A stretch of 64,000 nucleotides of DNA from Microbacterium rhizosphaerae (lineage in GTDB: Bacteria > Actinomycetota > Actinomycetes > Actinomycetales > Microbacteriaceae): NCBI RefSeq assembly GCF_034120055.1, contig NZ_CP139368.1, forward strand, positions 3,658,001 through 3,722,000, written 5' to 3'. Within the stretch, counting starts at the first letter, position 1. The number at the start of each line of letters is the position of its first letter. The position numbers and the translations under genes were made by a program. The notes beneath the pieces are model-generated. The model was not told the origin of the DNA. It made no database searches and was given only the letters and a program-made list of their open reading frames with translations. This document shows positions 24,937 to 33,340 of this stretch, one piece after another.

Positions 24937-25821
24937 TCAGAGCGGCAGCTCGGCGCTCCACGGCGGGTTCGCGCCGGGGCGCGAGACGGTGATGGCCGCA
25001 CTCTCGAGCGCGACCTGGAGCACGTGCGCCCACCCGAGCGCCGGCGCCCCGCCCGCTGCCACGACGGCGGCCCCTTCGTCAGCCGCGACGGCCGCCAGGA
25101 GCCCGGACATGAAGGCGTCGCCCGCGCCCACGGTGTCGGCGACGACCACCGGGCGCGCCGGGACGTCCAGCACGATGTCGTCCGCCAGGGCGACGCATCC
25201 CGCCGGCCCGCGGGTGGCGATCGCGAGCCGGACGCCGAGCGCCTGGAACCGCCGCAGCACGCCCTCGAGCGACTCGCCGGGGTAGAGCCATGCGGCGTCC
25301 TCGTCGCTGAGCTTCACCACGTGGCTCGCGGCCGCGAGGCGCTCGGTCTGCACGATCGCCTCCGCACGCGGACCGATGAGGGCCGGGCGGATGTTGGGGT
25401 CGAAGCTCACGAGCGTTCGCCGGTCCACAGCCTCGAGGGCATCGTTCACGACGGACGCGCCGGGCTCGAGGTAGGCGCCGATCGAGCCGATGTGGACCAG
25501 GTCGAAGCTGGCGAGGTCGACCGGCGGCAGGTCCCACACGACGTCGAAGTCGTATCGCGCGACTCCTTCGTCGTCCAGCACGACGACCGCCGCCGACGTC
25601 CGCTCGTCCACGACCGACCCGTCCAGGAGGGCGACTCCCGAGCCGGTCACATGCTCCTCGATCAGCCGCCCGTGCTCGTCGCTCCCGATGCGCGTGGTCA
25701 TCGAGACATCCATCCCGAGACGCGCGAGTCCGACAGCGACGTTCACGGGAGAGCCGCCCGGATGCGGCACTCCGCGGATGACGTCGACGAGCGCCTCCCC
25801 GATCACGGCCACCCGTGTCAT
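24937..25821 (-). CDS. PfkB-family sugar kinase, probable fructokinase
   Basis: 294 residues. 'MTRVAVIGEALVDVI' start, substrate-binding 'HPGGSPVNVAVGLARLG' and the C-terminal signature 'DTVGAGDAFMSG' (229-240, catalytic base D235) define a ribokinase/PfkB enzyme. It is last in the fructan operon and overlaps the GH32 stop by 4 bases, so fructose set free by the two GH32 enzymes is the expected substrate, giving fructose-6-phosphate. Cytoplasmic. Substrate from context, family from sequence. Confidence 0.9.
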   Translation of the reverse strand: MTRVAVIGEALVDVIRGVPHPGGSPVNVAVGLARLGMDVSMTTRIGSDEHGRLIEEHVTGSGVALLDGSVVDERTSAAVVVLDDEGVARYDFDVVWDLPPVDLASFDLVHIGSIGAYLEPGASVVNDALEAVDRRTLVSFDPNIRPALIGPRAEAIVQTERLAAASHVVKLSDEDAAWLYPGESLEGVLRRFQALGVRLAIATRGPAGCVALADDIVLDVPARPVVVADTVGAGDAFMSGLLAAVAADEGAAVVAAGGAPALGWAHVLQVALESAAITVSRPGANPPWSAELPL

Positions 25822-27206
25822 GCACCACCTCCGAGATCGATCACGGCAAGAGTCTCGACGACAGCGGTGCCCTCTGTCGAGACCTCGAGCCGCCGCGCAT
25901 CGCCGAGCAGTGCCAGGTCGGTGATCGAGCGCAGACCTCCGGCAGCGAACACCTCGACCGAGCAGGTGTCCACGACGATGGTGACATCGACGGCGTCCGC
26001 ATCGCCGGGCACGCAGGCGGATTCGACGCTCGGGAAGCCGGGATGGATCTCACCCGCCGCCCTGCGGTCGACGGTGACGCGGCCGCGCCGGCAGCCGACC
26101 GACACCCGGCCTTCGGCGCCGACCAGGTCGATGCAGACTCCGCCGCCATCCCCGCCCAGGCTCGCGCGCACATCGATGCGAGCCGCAGCGGGAAGCTCCG
26201 CCGTGGGTTCGATCGCCTCACCCGCGGGGAGGATCGGCTGCGACCGCAGCTGAGGACGCCCATCCACCGTGACGAGGCTCAGCCGCCGCGGCACCGTCAT
26301 GGAGCCGCGCCACGGCGAGGTCGGCACTTCGGCTGCATAGTCCCAATTGCTCATCCACGCGATCAGCGTCCGCTCGTGCAGCGGCAGCCCGTTGAACGTC
26401 ACACCGGCATAGCAGTCGCGGCCGAGATCGAGCCAGTCGACGTCGGCGAGGTCGTCGCCGACCGGCCGATCCGGTGTGAACCGCACACCGTCGAAGGATC
26501 CCACGACGTACTGCGTGCCCGAGCCGCCGGCGACCCCGCCGGGGTAGAGGCTGATGACGAGCACCCACCGGATGTCGTCCGGGTCGTCGTCCAGCGCCAG
26601 CGGGAACAGGTCCGGGCACTCCCACGCCCCTCCGACGGCGCCGGCCGGCCCGTAGGCCGAGAGGTACTCCCACGATCGCAGGTCGTCCGAGCGGTAGAGC
26701 ACGATCTGCCGGTCCTCGGCCTCCACGGCGACCATGACCCAGAACGCGTCCGCCCCGTCGCCGTAGCGGAAGACCTTGGGATCGCGGAAGTCCCGCGATC
26801 CCCGATCGAGCACCGGGTTGCCGGCGTGCTTCGTCCACGTGATTCCACCGTCCACGCTGTAGGCGAGAGCCTGCCGCTGGATCAGCGTGACCGCGTCCAC
26901 CGAGGTGTAGACCGCGACGAGCGGCGTCTGCCCGGGGGCGCCGAACCCGCTCGTGTCGTCGGCATCCACGACGGCCGAACCGGAGAAGATCCACTCGCCC
27001 TCGTCGCACGGGATGGCGACCGGATGCTCCTCCCACCGCATCAGATCGACGCTCGAGGCGTGCCCCCAGCTCATGTGGCTGTGGAGGTCGCCGAAAGGAT
27101 TGTGCTGGAAGAAGAGGTGGTAGCGACCCTCGTGGAAGACGAGTCCGTTGGGGTCGTTCAGCCAGTTGCGCGCCGCGGTGAAGTGGATGAGGGGCCGGCG
27201 CGTCAT
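25818..27206 (-). CDS. GH32 beta-fructosidase (levanase/sucrase type), cytoplasmic
   Basis: 462 residues. GH32 landmarks are complete: 'NWLNDPNG' with nucleophile D18, 'FRDPKVF' (transition-state Asp at 142) and 'ECPDLF' with acid/base E196; the C-terminal beta-sandwich follows ('VDTCSVEVFAAGG'). The canonical WxNDPNG block fits exo-acting inulinase/levanase and sucrose-6-phosphate hydrolase. No signal peptide, so it works on imported sucrose or fructo-oligosaccharides. ATGA overlaps with tatA upstream and with the kinase downstream make expression tightly coupled. Confidence 0.93.
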   Translation of the reverse strand: MTRRPLIHFTAARNWLNDPNGLVFHEGRYHLFFQHNPFGDLHSHMSWGHASSVDLMRWEEHPVAIPCDEGEWIFSGSAVVDADDTSGFGAPGQTPLVAVYTSVDAVTLIQRQALAYSVDGGITWTKHAGNPVLDRGSRDFRDPKVFRYGDGADAFWVMVAVEAEDRQIVLYRSDDLRSWEYLSAYGPAGAVGGAWECPDLFPLALDDDPDDIRWVLVISLYPGGVAGGSGTQYVVGSFDGVRFTPDRPVGDDLADVDWLDLGRDCYAGVTFNGLPLHERTLIAWMSNWDYAAEVPTSPWRGSMTVPRRLSLVTVDGRPQLRSQPILPAGEAIEPTAELPAAARIDVRASLGGDGGGVCIDLVGAEGRVSVGCRRGRVTVDRRAAGEIHPGFPSVESACVPGDADAVDVTIVVDTCSVEVFAAGGLRSITDLALLGDARRLEVSTEGTAVVETLAVIDLGGGA

Positions 27207-27400
27207 CCGGACACATCCGTGATGCGGTCGGTCTCGAGCGGAGCCGCGGCGCCGTCCTCGTGCAGGGCCTTCATCTCGCCCTTGAACACGCGGGCCGACT
27301 GCCCGACGCTCTTGGCGAGAGCGGGCAGCTTGGCGGCGCCGAACAGCAGGATGAGGACGGCGACGATCAGCAGCAGATGCGGCCAGCCGAGCATTCCCAT
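27203..27400 (-). CDS. tatA: TatA/E-type twin-arginine translocase subunit inside a sugar operon
   Basis: 65 residues: a single N-terminal span (about residues 6-20), the 'LFGAAKLP' hinge and an amphipathic helix 'LAKSVGQSARVFKGEMK', all hallmarks of TatA/TatE. AAGGAG precedes the ATG by 8 bases. It lies between two GH32 genes and overlaps the second by 4 bases, so it is an integral operon member. The operon's own binding protein (30697-32124) carries a twin-arginine lipoprotein signal, which gives this TatA an obvious client. tatB and tatC are not in the window, so it would work with a general TatBC. Confidence 0.85.
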   Translation of the reverse strand: MGMLGWPHLLLIVAVLILLFGAAKLPALAKSVGQSARVFKGEMKALHEDGAAAPLETDRITDVSG

Positions 27401-27427
27401 GTGAGTTCTCCTTCGGAAGTGGTGGCG

Positions 27428-28840
27428 TCAGTCGCGCCGGTTGATGATGAGAGAGGCGAGCGATGCCTCGCCGTCGGACGCGAAGAATCCGATCCGCGAC
27501 CCCGAGCGGGCGTAGAACCGCGTGCTCAGCGCGACCTGGTCGTCGACGACCACGACGACGACCTCTCCGTCGGTGAGCACGTCGATCGTGTGACGGCCGG
27601 CGTCCAGGCGCACAGGCCGTTCGAATTCGAACGGCACATCGCCGGAGATCTGCCACTGCTCGGCGCCGGTGACGGTGCGCGGCCACCGGTCGAAGACCAC
27701 GCGGTGGCGCCGCGGCTCGAGCTGCACGATGCCGCCCTCTCCCTCGGCGTCCGAGCGCAGCACGAGTCCGACCGGTCCCGAGCCCACCGCGATGTCGATC
27801 TGCGCCCGCAGGTGGAACCGGTCGGGAAGCTCTTCGGTGCCGACGACCGCGCGATACGAGTCGGAAGCCGACAGGGTCAGGGGCGAGGGCAGACCGGTCG
27901 CCACCGGCACGTCGAAGCTCGCCGTGAGCTCCGCGGGAAGGTGGAAGGCGAGGGAGCCGTCGGGGCGCTGGGCCGCCTCCAGCACCGACATCGTGCCGGC
28001 CCACTGCCACCGCCCGTCATCGGAGTCGCCCTCCCGTGTCGCGATCCAGCCGACGAAGAAGCGCCGTCCGTCTCGGCCGACGGTCTTGGCGGCGTAGAAC
28101 GCGCGCGTGTCGATCGCATCGTCGTCCGGTGCGAGCCAGGGTCCTTCGAGGGAACGGGCCATCCGATACCGCGTGCAGAAGCTGTCGCTGAACTCCGAGT
28201 AGACGAGGTACCACCAGTCGTTCCACCGGAAGACGTCGGGGCACTCGTGGGCGACGAACCTGCGCGGATCCCACAAGGGCTCGACGGGTGTCCATGCGCG
28301 GAGATCCTCGGAGACCAACTGCGCGACCGTTCCGCGCCGACGGTCGGGCCCGTCGGTGTGGCGCGCGGCGACCAGCATCCGCCAGTTCACTCCGTCGTGG
28401 AAGACGAACGGATCCCGCCAGTCGCCGGACTCGTAGCCGTCCGGCGCACCGAACGTCAGCTCCGGATGCTTCCGCCACGGCCCGTCGGGGGTCGCGCTCG
28501 TGGCGTGCGCCACGAGCTGCAGGGGGCGACCGTCCGCCCCGCGCCGCCCGGGATTCTGCGCCGTCGAGAACAGGTGCCAGGTGACGTCCGGCCCCTCGGC
28601 GACCGAGCCCGTGTAGACGTTGAAGTCCTCGGACTCCGGCCCGCCCGACGCCACAGCCTCACCCCGGTCGTCGAAGCCAACGAAGTCCGTCGTCGTGACC
28701 AGGTGCCACGGCATCCCCGGCTTCGGCTCGCGGCGATCGTCGTACAGGTACCAGAGGTGGAAGACCCCGTCGTGCTCGGCCGGGATGACGTCTCCGACCC
28801 AGGCGGGCGCCGGACGGAAGAAGACGGGCGCGTCGCTCAT
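27428..28840 (-). CDS. Second GH32-like enzyme, variant N-terminal motif
   Basis: 470 residues. In place of WxNDPNG it has 'AWVGDVIPAEHDGVFHLWYL', placing the presumed nucleophile at D17, as in the 'GD(V/T)MP' branch of GH32. The other two carboxylates are conserved: 'DWRDPFVF' (D143) and 'HECPDVF' (E199). A C-terminal sandwich ends in 'SLIINRRD'. No signal peptide. Retention of all three acids suggests activity, probably on a different fructoside from that of the 25818-27206 enzyme (for example a linkage or end-product variant); this is inference. It overlaps the permease stop by 4 bases and precedes tatA by 27 bases. Confidence 0.82.
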   Translation of the reverse strand: MSDAPVFFRPAPAWVGDVIPAEHDGVFHLWYLYDDRREPKPGMPWHLVTTTDFVGFDDRGEAVASGGPESEDFNVYTGSVAEGPDVTWHLFSTAQNPGRRGADGRPLQLVAHATSATPDGPWRKHPELTFGAPDGYESGDWRDPFVFHDGVNWRMLVAARHTDGPDRRRGTVAQLVSEDLRAWTPVEPLWDPRRFVAHECPDVFRWNDWWYLVYSEFSDSFCTRYRMARSLEGPWLAPDDDAIDTRAFYAAKTVGRDGRRFFVGWIATREGDSDDGRWQWAGTMSVLEAAQRPDGSLAFHLPAELTASFDVPVATGLPSPLTLSASDSYRAVVGTEELPDRFHLRAQIDIAVGSGPVGLVLRSDAEGEGGIVQLEPRRHRVVFDRWPRTVTGAEQWQISGDVPFEFERPVRLDAGRHTIDVLTDGEVVVVVVDDQVALSTRFYARSGSRIGFFASDGEASLASLIINRRD

Positions 28841-29736
28841 CGGGAGGAGCCCGCCGTCACTCCGGCGATGAAGTACCGCTGCGCGACGATGAACAGCAGC
28901 ACGCTCGGAATCATCGCGATCACGACGCCCGCGAGCACCACCGAGATGGACCCGGTTCCGAGGTTGCCCTGCAGTCCGACGAGCCCGAGAGGCAGCGTGA
29001 ACTTGTCCTGCGACTGCAGGAAGATCAGCGGACGGTAGAACTCGGCCCAGAACCCGGAGAAGTTCAGGATCGCGAGCGTCGCGATCGCAGGCGCCGCCAT
29101 CCGGGCGTAGACGTGCCGGAACACGCCCCACTGGCTCGCACCGTCGATGCGCGCGGCCTCGCCGAGCTCGCGCGGCATCTGCATGAAGTACTGGCGCATC
29201 AGGAACGTTCCGAAGGCGCTCCCGAGCGCCGGGACGACCAGCGCCATCAGGCTGTCATTGAGGCCCAGCGTCTTGATGATGATGAACACGGGGATGATGA
29301 TCGTCTGCAGCGGCACCATCATCGTCGCCAGGAACGCCCCGAAGATCACGTTCTTGCCGGGGAACGAGATCATCGCGAACGCGTACCCGGACAGCGTGCA
29401 CGTCACGGTCTGCCCCACGACGATCAGCACGGTCACGATGACGCTGTTCATGAAGAACGTGCCGATCGGGATCTGCTGGAACACCGCGGCGTAGTTGCTG
29501 AAATCGGGATGCAGGGGAAGCCATTGCGGCGGGTTGTCGAACGCGTCGGCCGGGGTGCGCAGCGAGGTCGTCACCGTCCACAGCAGCGGACCGAGGGCGA
29601 AGACCGCCGCGATGATGAGCACGACGAGTCCGACGAACTTGCCGACTTTGAACACCCCTCGCCGACGCCCTGCGACGGGGTGCATCGGGTGGGCTTGGCC
29701 GCTGACGACGGCTGCCGTGTCGATGGTCGTGCTCAT
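28837..29736 (-). CDS. Carbohydrate ABC transporter permease, MalG type (fructan system)
   Basis: 299 residues, six predicted spans. The EAA loop is 'GEAARIDGASQWGVFRHVY', and the protein ends 'AQRYFIAGVTAGSSR', typical for MalG-like permeases. ATGA-type overlaps join it to the MalF partner before it and the GH32-like gene after it. The frame extends upstream to 30171 but that part is shadow of the MalF gene. It probably passes sucrose or short fructans into the cell; an ATPase gene is again absent. Confidence 0.93.
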   Translation of the reverse strand: MSTTIDTAAVVSGQAHPMHPVAGRRRGVFKVGKFVGLVVLIIAAVFALGPLLWTVTTSLRTPADAFDNPPQWLPLHPDFSNYAAVFQQIPIGTFFMNSVIVTVLIVVGQTVTCTLSGYAFAMISFPGKNVIFGAFLATMMVPLQTIIIPVFIIIKTLGLNDSLMALVVPALGSAFGTFLMRQYFMQMPRELGEAARIDGASQWGVFRHVYARMAAPAIATLAILNFSGFWAEFYRPLIFLQSQDKFTLPLGLVGLQGNLGTGSISVVLAGVVIAMIPSVLLFIVAQRYFIAGVTAGSSR

Positions 29737-30695
29737 TGGTAGAACACCAGCTTCCGGGAGGCGAGGAACTGCAGTCCGGTGATCGCGAGGATCAGGAGCA
29801 GAAGGACGATGGCGATCGCGGACGAGTAGCCGAACTGGAGGTTCTGGAACCCGGTCTGGTACATCGAGATCGTCGCGGTGGTGGTGGCCGTGCCCGGCCC
29901 GCCCTTGGTCATGATGAACGGCTGGTCGAACAGCTGCATCGCGTTGATGAGCGAGATGACGGCGGCGAACAGGATCGTCGGGCTGATGAGCGGGATCTTG
30001 ATCCGGAACAGCGTGCGCACAGGACCGGCGCCGTCGATGGATGACGCCTCCAGCACATCCTCCGGGACGGACATCAGGGCGGCGACGAACAGCACGAAGG
30101 TGAATCCGACCTGCTGCCAGACGACGATCAGCACGATCGTCACCTGCGCGCCGAGCGGGCTGGTCAGCCACGGGATGGCGGGGATGCCGAACAGCCCCAG
30201 GTAGTAGTTGATCGCTCCGAACTGATAGTCGAAGAGATAGCCCATGAAGATCGAGACCGCGGCGGTGGACGCCAGAAGCGGCAGATAGAAGGTCGTGCGG
30301 AAGAACGTCCTGCCGAAAGTCGACGTGCGCTGATTGACGAGCACCGCCAGGAACAGGCCGAGCGAGAGCTGGAGCACGACGATCGCGACCGCCATGGCGA
30401 TCGTCACCCCGAACGACTGCAGCACGGGCTCATCGGAGAAGAACCGCTGATAGTTGCCCAGGCCGGCCCACGTCGGCGGACTGATGACGTCCCAGTCGAA
30501 GAACGAGAGGCCGAGCGAGGCGAGGATCGGGAGGAAGGTGAACACGGTCACGAACAGCATCGCGAGACCGATCATCGCGAAACCGAAGACGGCCTCCCGC
30601 CGGGCCGTCCGCCGCGCGCCGGGGCGGCGGCGGACGGGCCGGGCAGGTCGGTCTTCGCGCGACGGAGCCGGCGGCGCGGAGACGACGGCGGTCAT
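29733..30695 (-). CDS. Carbohydrate ABC transporter permease, MalF type (fructan system)
   Basis: 320 residues from the ATG at 30695, 1 base after the SBP stop. Arg/Pro-rich cytoplasmic N-terminus (about 45 residues), then six spans; 'LEASSIDGAGPVRTLFRIKI' is the ATPase-contact loop and 'MTKGGPGTATTTATISMYQ' the MalF/UgpA-type signature. Longer upstream starts would run into the SBP gene. Works with the MalG product at 28837-29736. Confidence 0.93.
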   Translation of the reverse strand: MTAVVSAPPAPSREDRPARPVRRRPGARRTARREAVFGFAMIGLAMLFVTVFTFLPILASLGLSFFDWDVISPPTWAGLGNYQRFFSDEPVLQSFGVTIAMAVAIVVLQLSLGLFLAVLVNQRTSTFGRTFFRTTFYLPLLASTAAVSIFMGYLFDYQFGAINYYLGLFGIPAIPWLTSPLGAQVTIVLIVVWQQVGFTFVLFVAALMSVPEDVLEASSIDGAGPVRTLFRIKIPLISPTILFAAVISLINAMQLFDQPFIMTKGGPGTATTTATISMYQTGFQNLQFGYSSAIAIVLLLLILAITGLQFLASRKLVFYQ

Positions 30696-30696
30696 G

Positions 30697-32124
30697 TCAG
30701 CTGCCCTTCGAGATCTTCTCGAGATCCGCCTGCATGGCGTCCAGCGACGGCTTCGCACGCCCGGCGGAGACCGCCTGCGTGGTGCGCTGGTTCAGCGAGG
30801 TGGCCAGCGCGTTGTAGTACGGCGGTGCCGAGATCGGCACCGAGCCGTCGAGCTGGTCGTAGAAGACCTTCCAGTTGTCGGGCCCGGTCGGCGCGTAGCG
30901 CTGCGCGGTCATCAGAGACTTGCGTCCGGGGGTCGTCACGTTGCCGGGGAACATGATGTCGAAGCTCTCCGGCCGGATCATCATCTTGATGACCTCCCAG
31001 GCGGCATCCTTCTTCTGCGACGACTCGAAGATCGAGTACCCGCCGGTGCCGAACAGCGACTTGTTGCTCTTCCAGCGGGGGAAGAACTGGACGTTGAAGC
31101 TGCCCGGAGCCATCCCCGCGTTGTGGAGGCCGCCGGCCCAGAATCCGCCGCCGATCGACATGCCGATCCGGCCCGACGAGAACAGGCCCTGCAGCGTGCC
31201 GCCGCCGCCCACATCCGGCGAGGGCGAGAGACCGGCCTTCTGCATGTCGATGACGTACTGCAGCGCCTCGACCGCGGCATCCGAGTTCGCGGTGGGCGTG
31301 CCCCACTTCCAGCCGCCCTGGCGGCCCGCGATGGCGGGGTCGCCGGCGGCATACGCCTTGCTCCACAGCCAGTCGCCACCGGGATACTTGCCCTCTTCGA
31401 GGAGGTTGCCGTCGTTGGCGTACAGGAACGAGGTCCAGCTGCCCCAGAGGCGCACCACCCAGTCGAACGGCAGGATCTGGCCGCCGGTGGACTTGATCTG
31501 CTGCGCCGTCGTGTGGAAGTCGTCCATGGTCCACGTCGGCCCGGGCGCCGCGGCGCCGGCCTTCTGGAGCACCCCGCTGTTGAAGAACATGCTTCCGGCG
31601 TTGAAGCTGTCCGGCATGTTGTACAGGTGCCCCTCGAACATCATCGCCTCGATGAGCGCGGGGTGGATGTCGTTGAAGTACGTGTCCTTGAGGGTGGCCA
31701 TGTCCTTCGTGACGTACGAGTCGAGCGGCGTGATGAGCTTCTTCGACGCCATGAGCTGCAAGCCCTCCGTCGCCACGCTCACGAGGTCGGGCGCCTGGCC
31801 GGCGGCGATGAGGGTGAGCACCTTCGCGAGGAAGTCGTTCCAGTCCGTGCCGTTGATCGCCGTGACCTTGATCGACAGATCCTTGTCGATCTTCTTGACC
31901 TGCGGCTGCAGCGAGTTCTGCAGTGTCGTGGCGGCCTTCTGGTCGCCGAAGTACAGCATGTTCAGGGTTCCCGTGCTGGACGACCCGCCTCCGCTGCCGG
32001 ATGCCGTCGGCGCGCAGCCGGTGAGACCCGTGCCGACGCCGGCGAGCGCGATCCCCGCCAGCCCCAGGCCGCCGAGCCGCAACAGATCACGACGGCTCAC
32101 GTCCGGTCCGAATGCTCGTGCCAT
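30697..32124 (-). CDS. Twin-arginine-signal sugar-binding lipoprotein (fructan system)
   Basis: 475 residues from the ATG at 32124 (AGAGAGGAG 6 bases before; a TTG codon directly upstream is not needed). The signal is 'PDVSRRDLLRLGGLGLAGIA' with R11-R12, a hydrophobic core and lipobox LTGC (C37), i.e. a Tat-dependent lipoprotein. The mature part is an extracytoplasmic solute-binding family 1 protein ('QKAGLSPSPDVGGGGTLQGL', 'FFPRWKSNKSLFGTGGYSIF'). It heads the operon with two permeases, two GH32 enzymes, tatA and fructokinase, so the ligand is probably sucrose or fructo-oligosaccharide. The folded-state export implied by Tat is unusual beside the Sec-type SBP at 21785-23035. Confidence 0.9.
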   Translation of the reverse strand: MARAFGPDVSRRDLLRLGGLGLAGIALAGVGTGLTGCAPTASGSGGGSSSTGTLNMLYFGDQKAATTLQNSLQPQVKKIDKDLSIKVTAINGTDWNDFLAKVLTLIAAGQAPDLVSVATEGLQLMASKKLITPLDSYVTKDMATLKDTYFNDIHPALIEAMMFEGHLYNMPDSFNAGSMFFNSGVLQKAGAAAPGPTWTMDDFHTTAQQIKSTGGQILPFDWVVRLWGSWTSFLYANDGNLLEEGKYPGGDWLWSKAYAAGDPAIAGRQGGWKWGTPTANSDAAVEALQYVIDMQKAGLSPSPDVGGGGTLQGLFSSGRIGMSIGGGFWAGGLHNAGMAPGSFNVQFFPRWKSNKSLFGTGGYSIFESSQKKDAAWEVIKMMIRPESFDIMFPGNVTTPGRKSLMTAQRYAPTGPDNWKVFYDQLDGSVPISAPPYYNALATSLNQRTTQAVSAGRAKPSLDAMQADLEKISKGS

Positions 32125-32170
32125 CAACTACTCCTCTCTGAGTGATCGCCCTCCATCAGGCGATCTTGCG

Positions 32171-32197
32171 GAACCGATTTAGCAGAACCGATTTAGC
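32171..32197. promoter_or_regulatory. Tandem operator-like repeat GAACCGATTTAGC (two copies)
   Basis: GAACCGATTTAGC occurs at 32171-32183 and 32185-32197, 14 bases apart, upstream of the fructan SBP gene. Each copy contains TTTAGC, the half-site of the palindrome at 32230-32243. They probably overlap the -10 region of the leftward promoter (CTAAAT on the minus strand) and would serve the LacI regulator encoded at 32297. Confidence 0.6.
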
Positions 32198-32229
32198 CGA
32201 CGGTAACAGCCCTGCGGCCGCCTCGCAAG

Positions 32230-32243
32230 ATTTAGCGCTAAAT
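32230..32243. promoter_or_regulatory. LacI operator palindrome ATTTAGCGCTAAAT
   Basis: A perfect 14-base palindrome with central CG, 54 bases before the LacI start. A TGTAAT -10 box lies at 32255-32260; its -35 region falls inside the palindrome, so the regulator would repress itself as well as the leftward fructan operon. Confidence 0.75.
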
Positions 32244-32296
32244 TAGTTCAGCACTGTAATCTGTCCGTGAGATTGAGAAACCGGAGGTGGACCCGG

Positions 32297-33340
32297 ATGA
32301 CGGCAGCACGAAGGCCGACGCTCGCCGATGTCGCGAAGCTGTCCGGACTGTCCAAGACCGCCGTCAGTCTCATCCTGAACAACCGTCCGGGCACGCGCCT
32401 GTCGGAGGACGCCGTCGAGCGCGCGCATGCGGCCGCTGCCCAGCTGGGCTACAAGCCGAACCCCGCCGCACAGAGCCTGCGATCGGGCAAGACACGCTCG
32501 ATCGGCTTCATCTCCGACCAGGTGACGATCACGCGCTTCGCGTCGGCCATGGTGCGCGGCACTCTGCGCGCCGCGAAGGAGCTCGGTCACACCGTCCTGA
32601 TCGCGGAGACCGGCGACCACGTCTCACAGCTGGAAGAGGCCTTCGACGAGATGATCGACCGCCGCGTCGACGGCGTGATCGTCGGGCTGATGGCGGCGCG
32701 CATGGTGGACGTGCCGGCTGCACCTCACGGCGTCCCCGTCGTCATCGTCAACGGCACGACTCCCGACGACCTGCCGAGCGTGCTGCCCGATGAATACGCC
32801 GCCGGGCGGGCGATGGCGACGCTGCTGCTCGAGGCCGGCCATCGGCGCATCGGCTTCATCGGCGATGTCCCTCACATCGCCGGGGATCTCCGGCGGTCCG
32901 CGACGATCGCGCGGCGCCTCGCCGGCATCCGGGAGGCCCTCGCCGATCGCGACGTCACGCCCGTCGAAGTCGTGGTGGACGATTGGACACCGCAGATCGG
33001 CTACGCCGAGGCGCACCGCATGCTGTCGGCCCACCGCGACCTCACCGCCGTGATCGCCGCCACCGACGGCGTCGCGTTCGGCGTGTACCAGGCGATCGCC
33101 GACCTCGGCCTGCGCGTGCCGCACGACATCTCGGTCGTCTCGTTCGACGACGAGGAGCTGGCGAACCTCGTCCGTCCCGGCCTCACGACCGCGCGGCTGC
33201 CGTACGAGGAGATGGCGCGGCACGGCGTGGAGATGCTGCTCGGGGATCGCGAACTCGCCCACGAGCTGCTCCCGATGCCCGTCATCCGGCGCGACTCGGT
33301 GAGAGAGCTCGCAGAGGCGCCGGCCGTCGCCGGCGACTGA
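32297..33340 (+). CDS. LacI-family regulator of the fructan/sucrose operon
   Basis: 347 residues from the ATG with GGAGG 9 bases upstream. HTH 'TLADVAKLSGLSKTAVSLIL' then hinge and effector domain ('VIAATDGVAFGVYQAIADLG', 'DISVVSFDDEELA'). Divergent to the seven-gene fructan operon across 172 bases that hold the palindrome ATTTAGCGCTAAAT and two related repeats. Induction by sucrose, fructose or a fructoside is inferred from the genes controlled. The stop is directly followed by the convergent gluconokinase stop. Confidence 0.9.
   Translation: MTAARRPTLADVAKLSGLSKTAVSLILNNRPGTRLSEDAVERAHAAAAQLGYKPNPAAQSLRSGKTRSIGFISDQVTITRFASAMVRGTLRAAKELGHTVLIAETGDHVSQLEEAFDEMIDRRVDGVIVGLMAARMVDVPAAPHGVPVVIVNGTTPDDLPSVLPDEYAAGRAMATLLLEAGHRRIGFIGDVPHIAGDLRRSATIARRLAGIREALADRDVTPVEVVVDDWTPQIGYAEAHRMLSAHRDLTAVIAATDGVAFGVYQAIADLGLRVPHDISVVSFDDEELANLVRPGLTTARLPYEEMARHGVEMLLGDRELAHELLPMPVIRRDSVRELAEAPAVAGD

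Noticed and set aside
19763..32124. Missing ABC ATPase as evidence of broken transporters
   Set aside because: CUT1 sugar importers of Actinobacteria commonly share an MsmK-type ATPase encoded elsewhere, so absence from both operons is normal.
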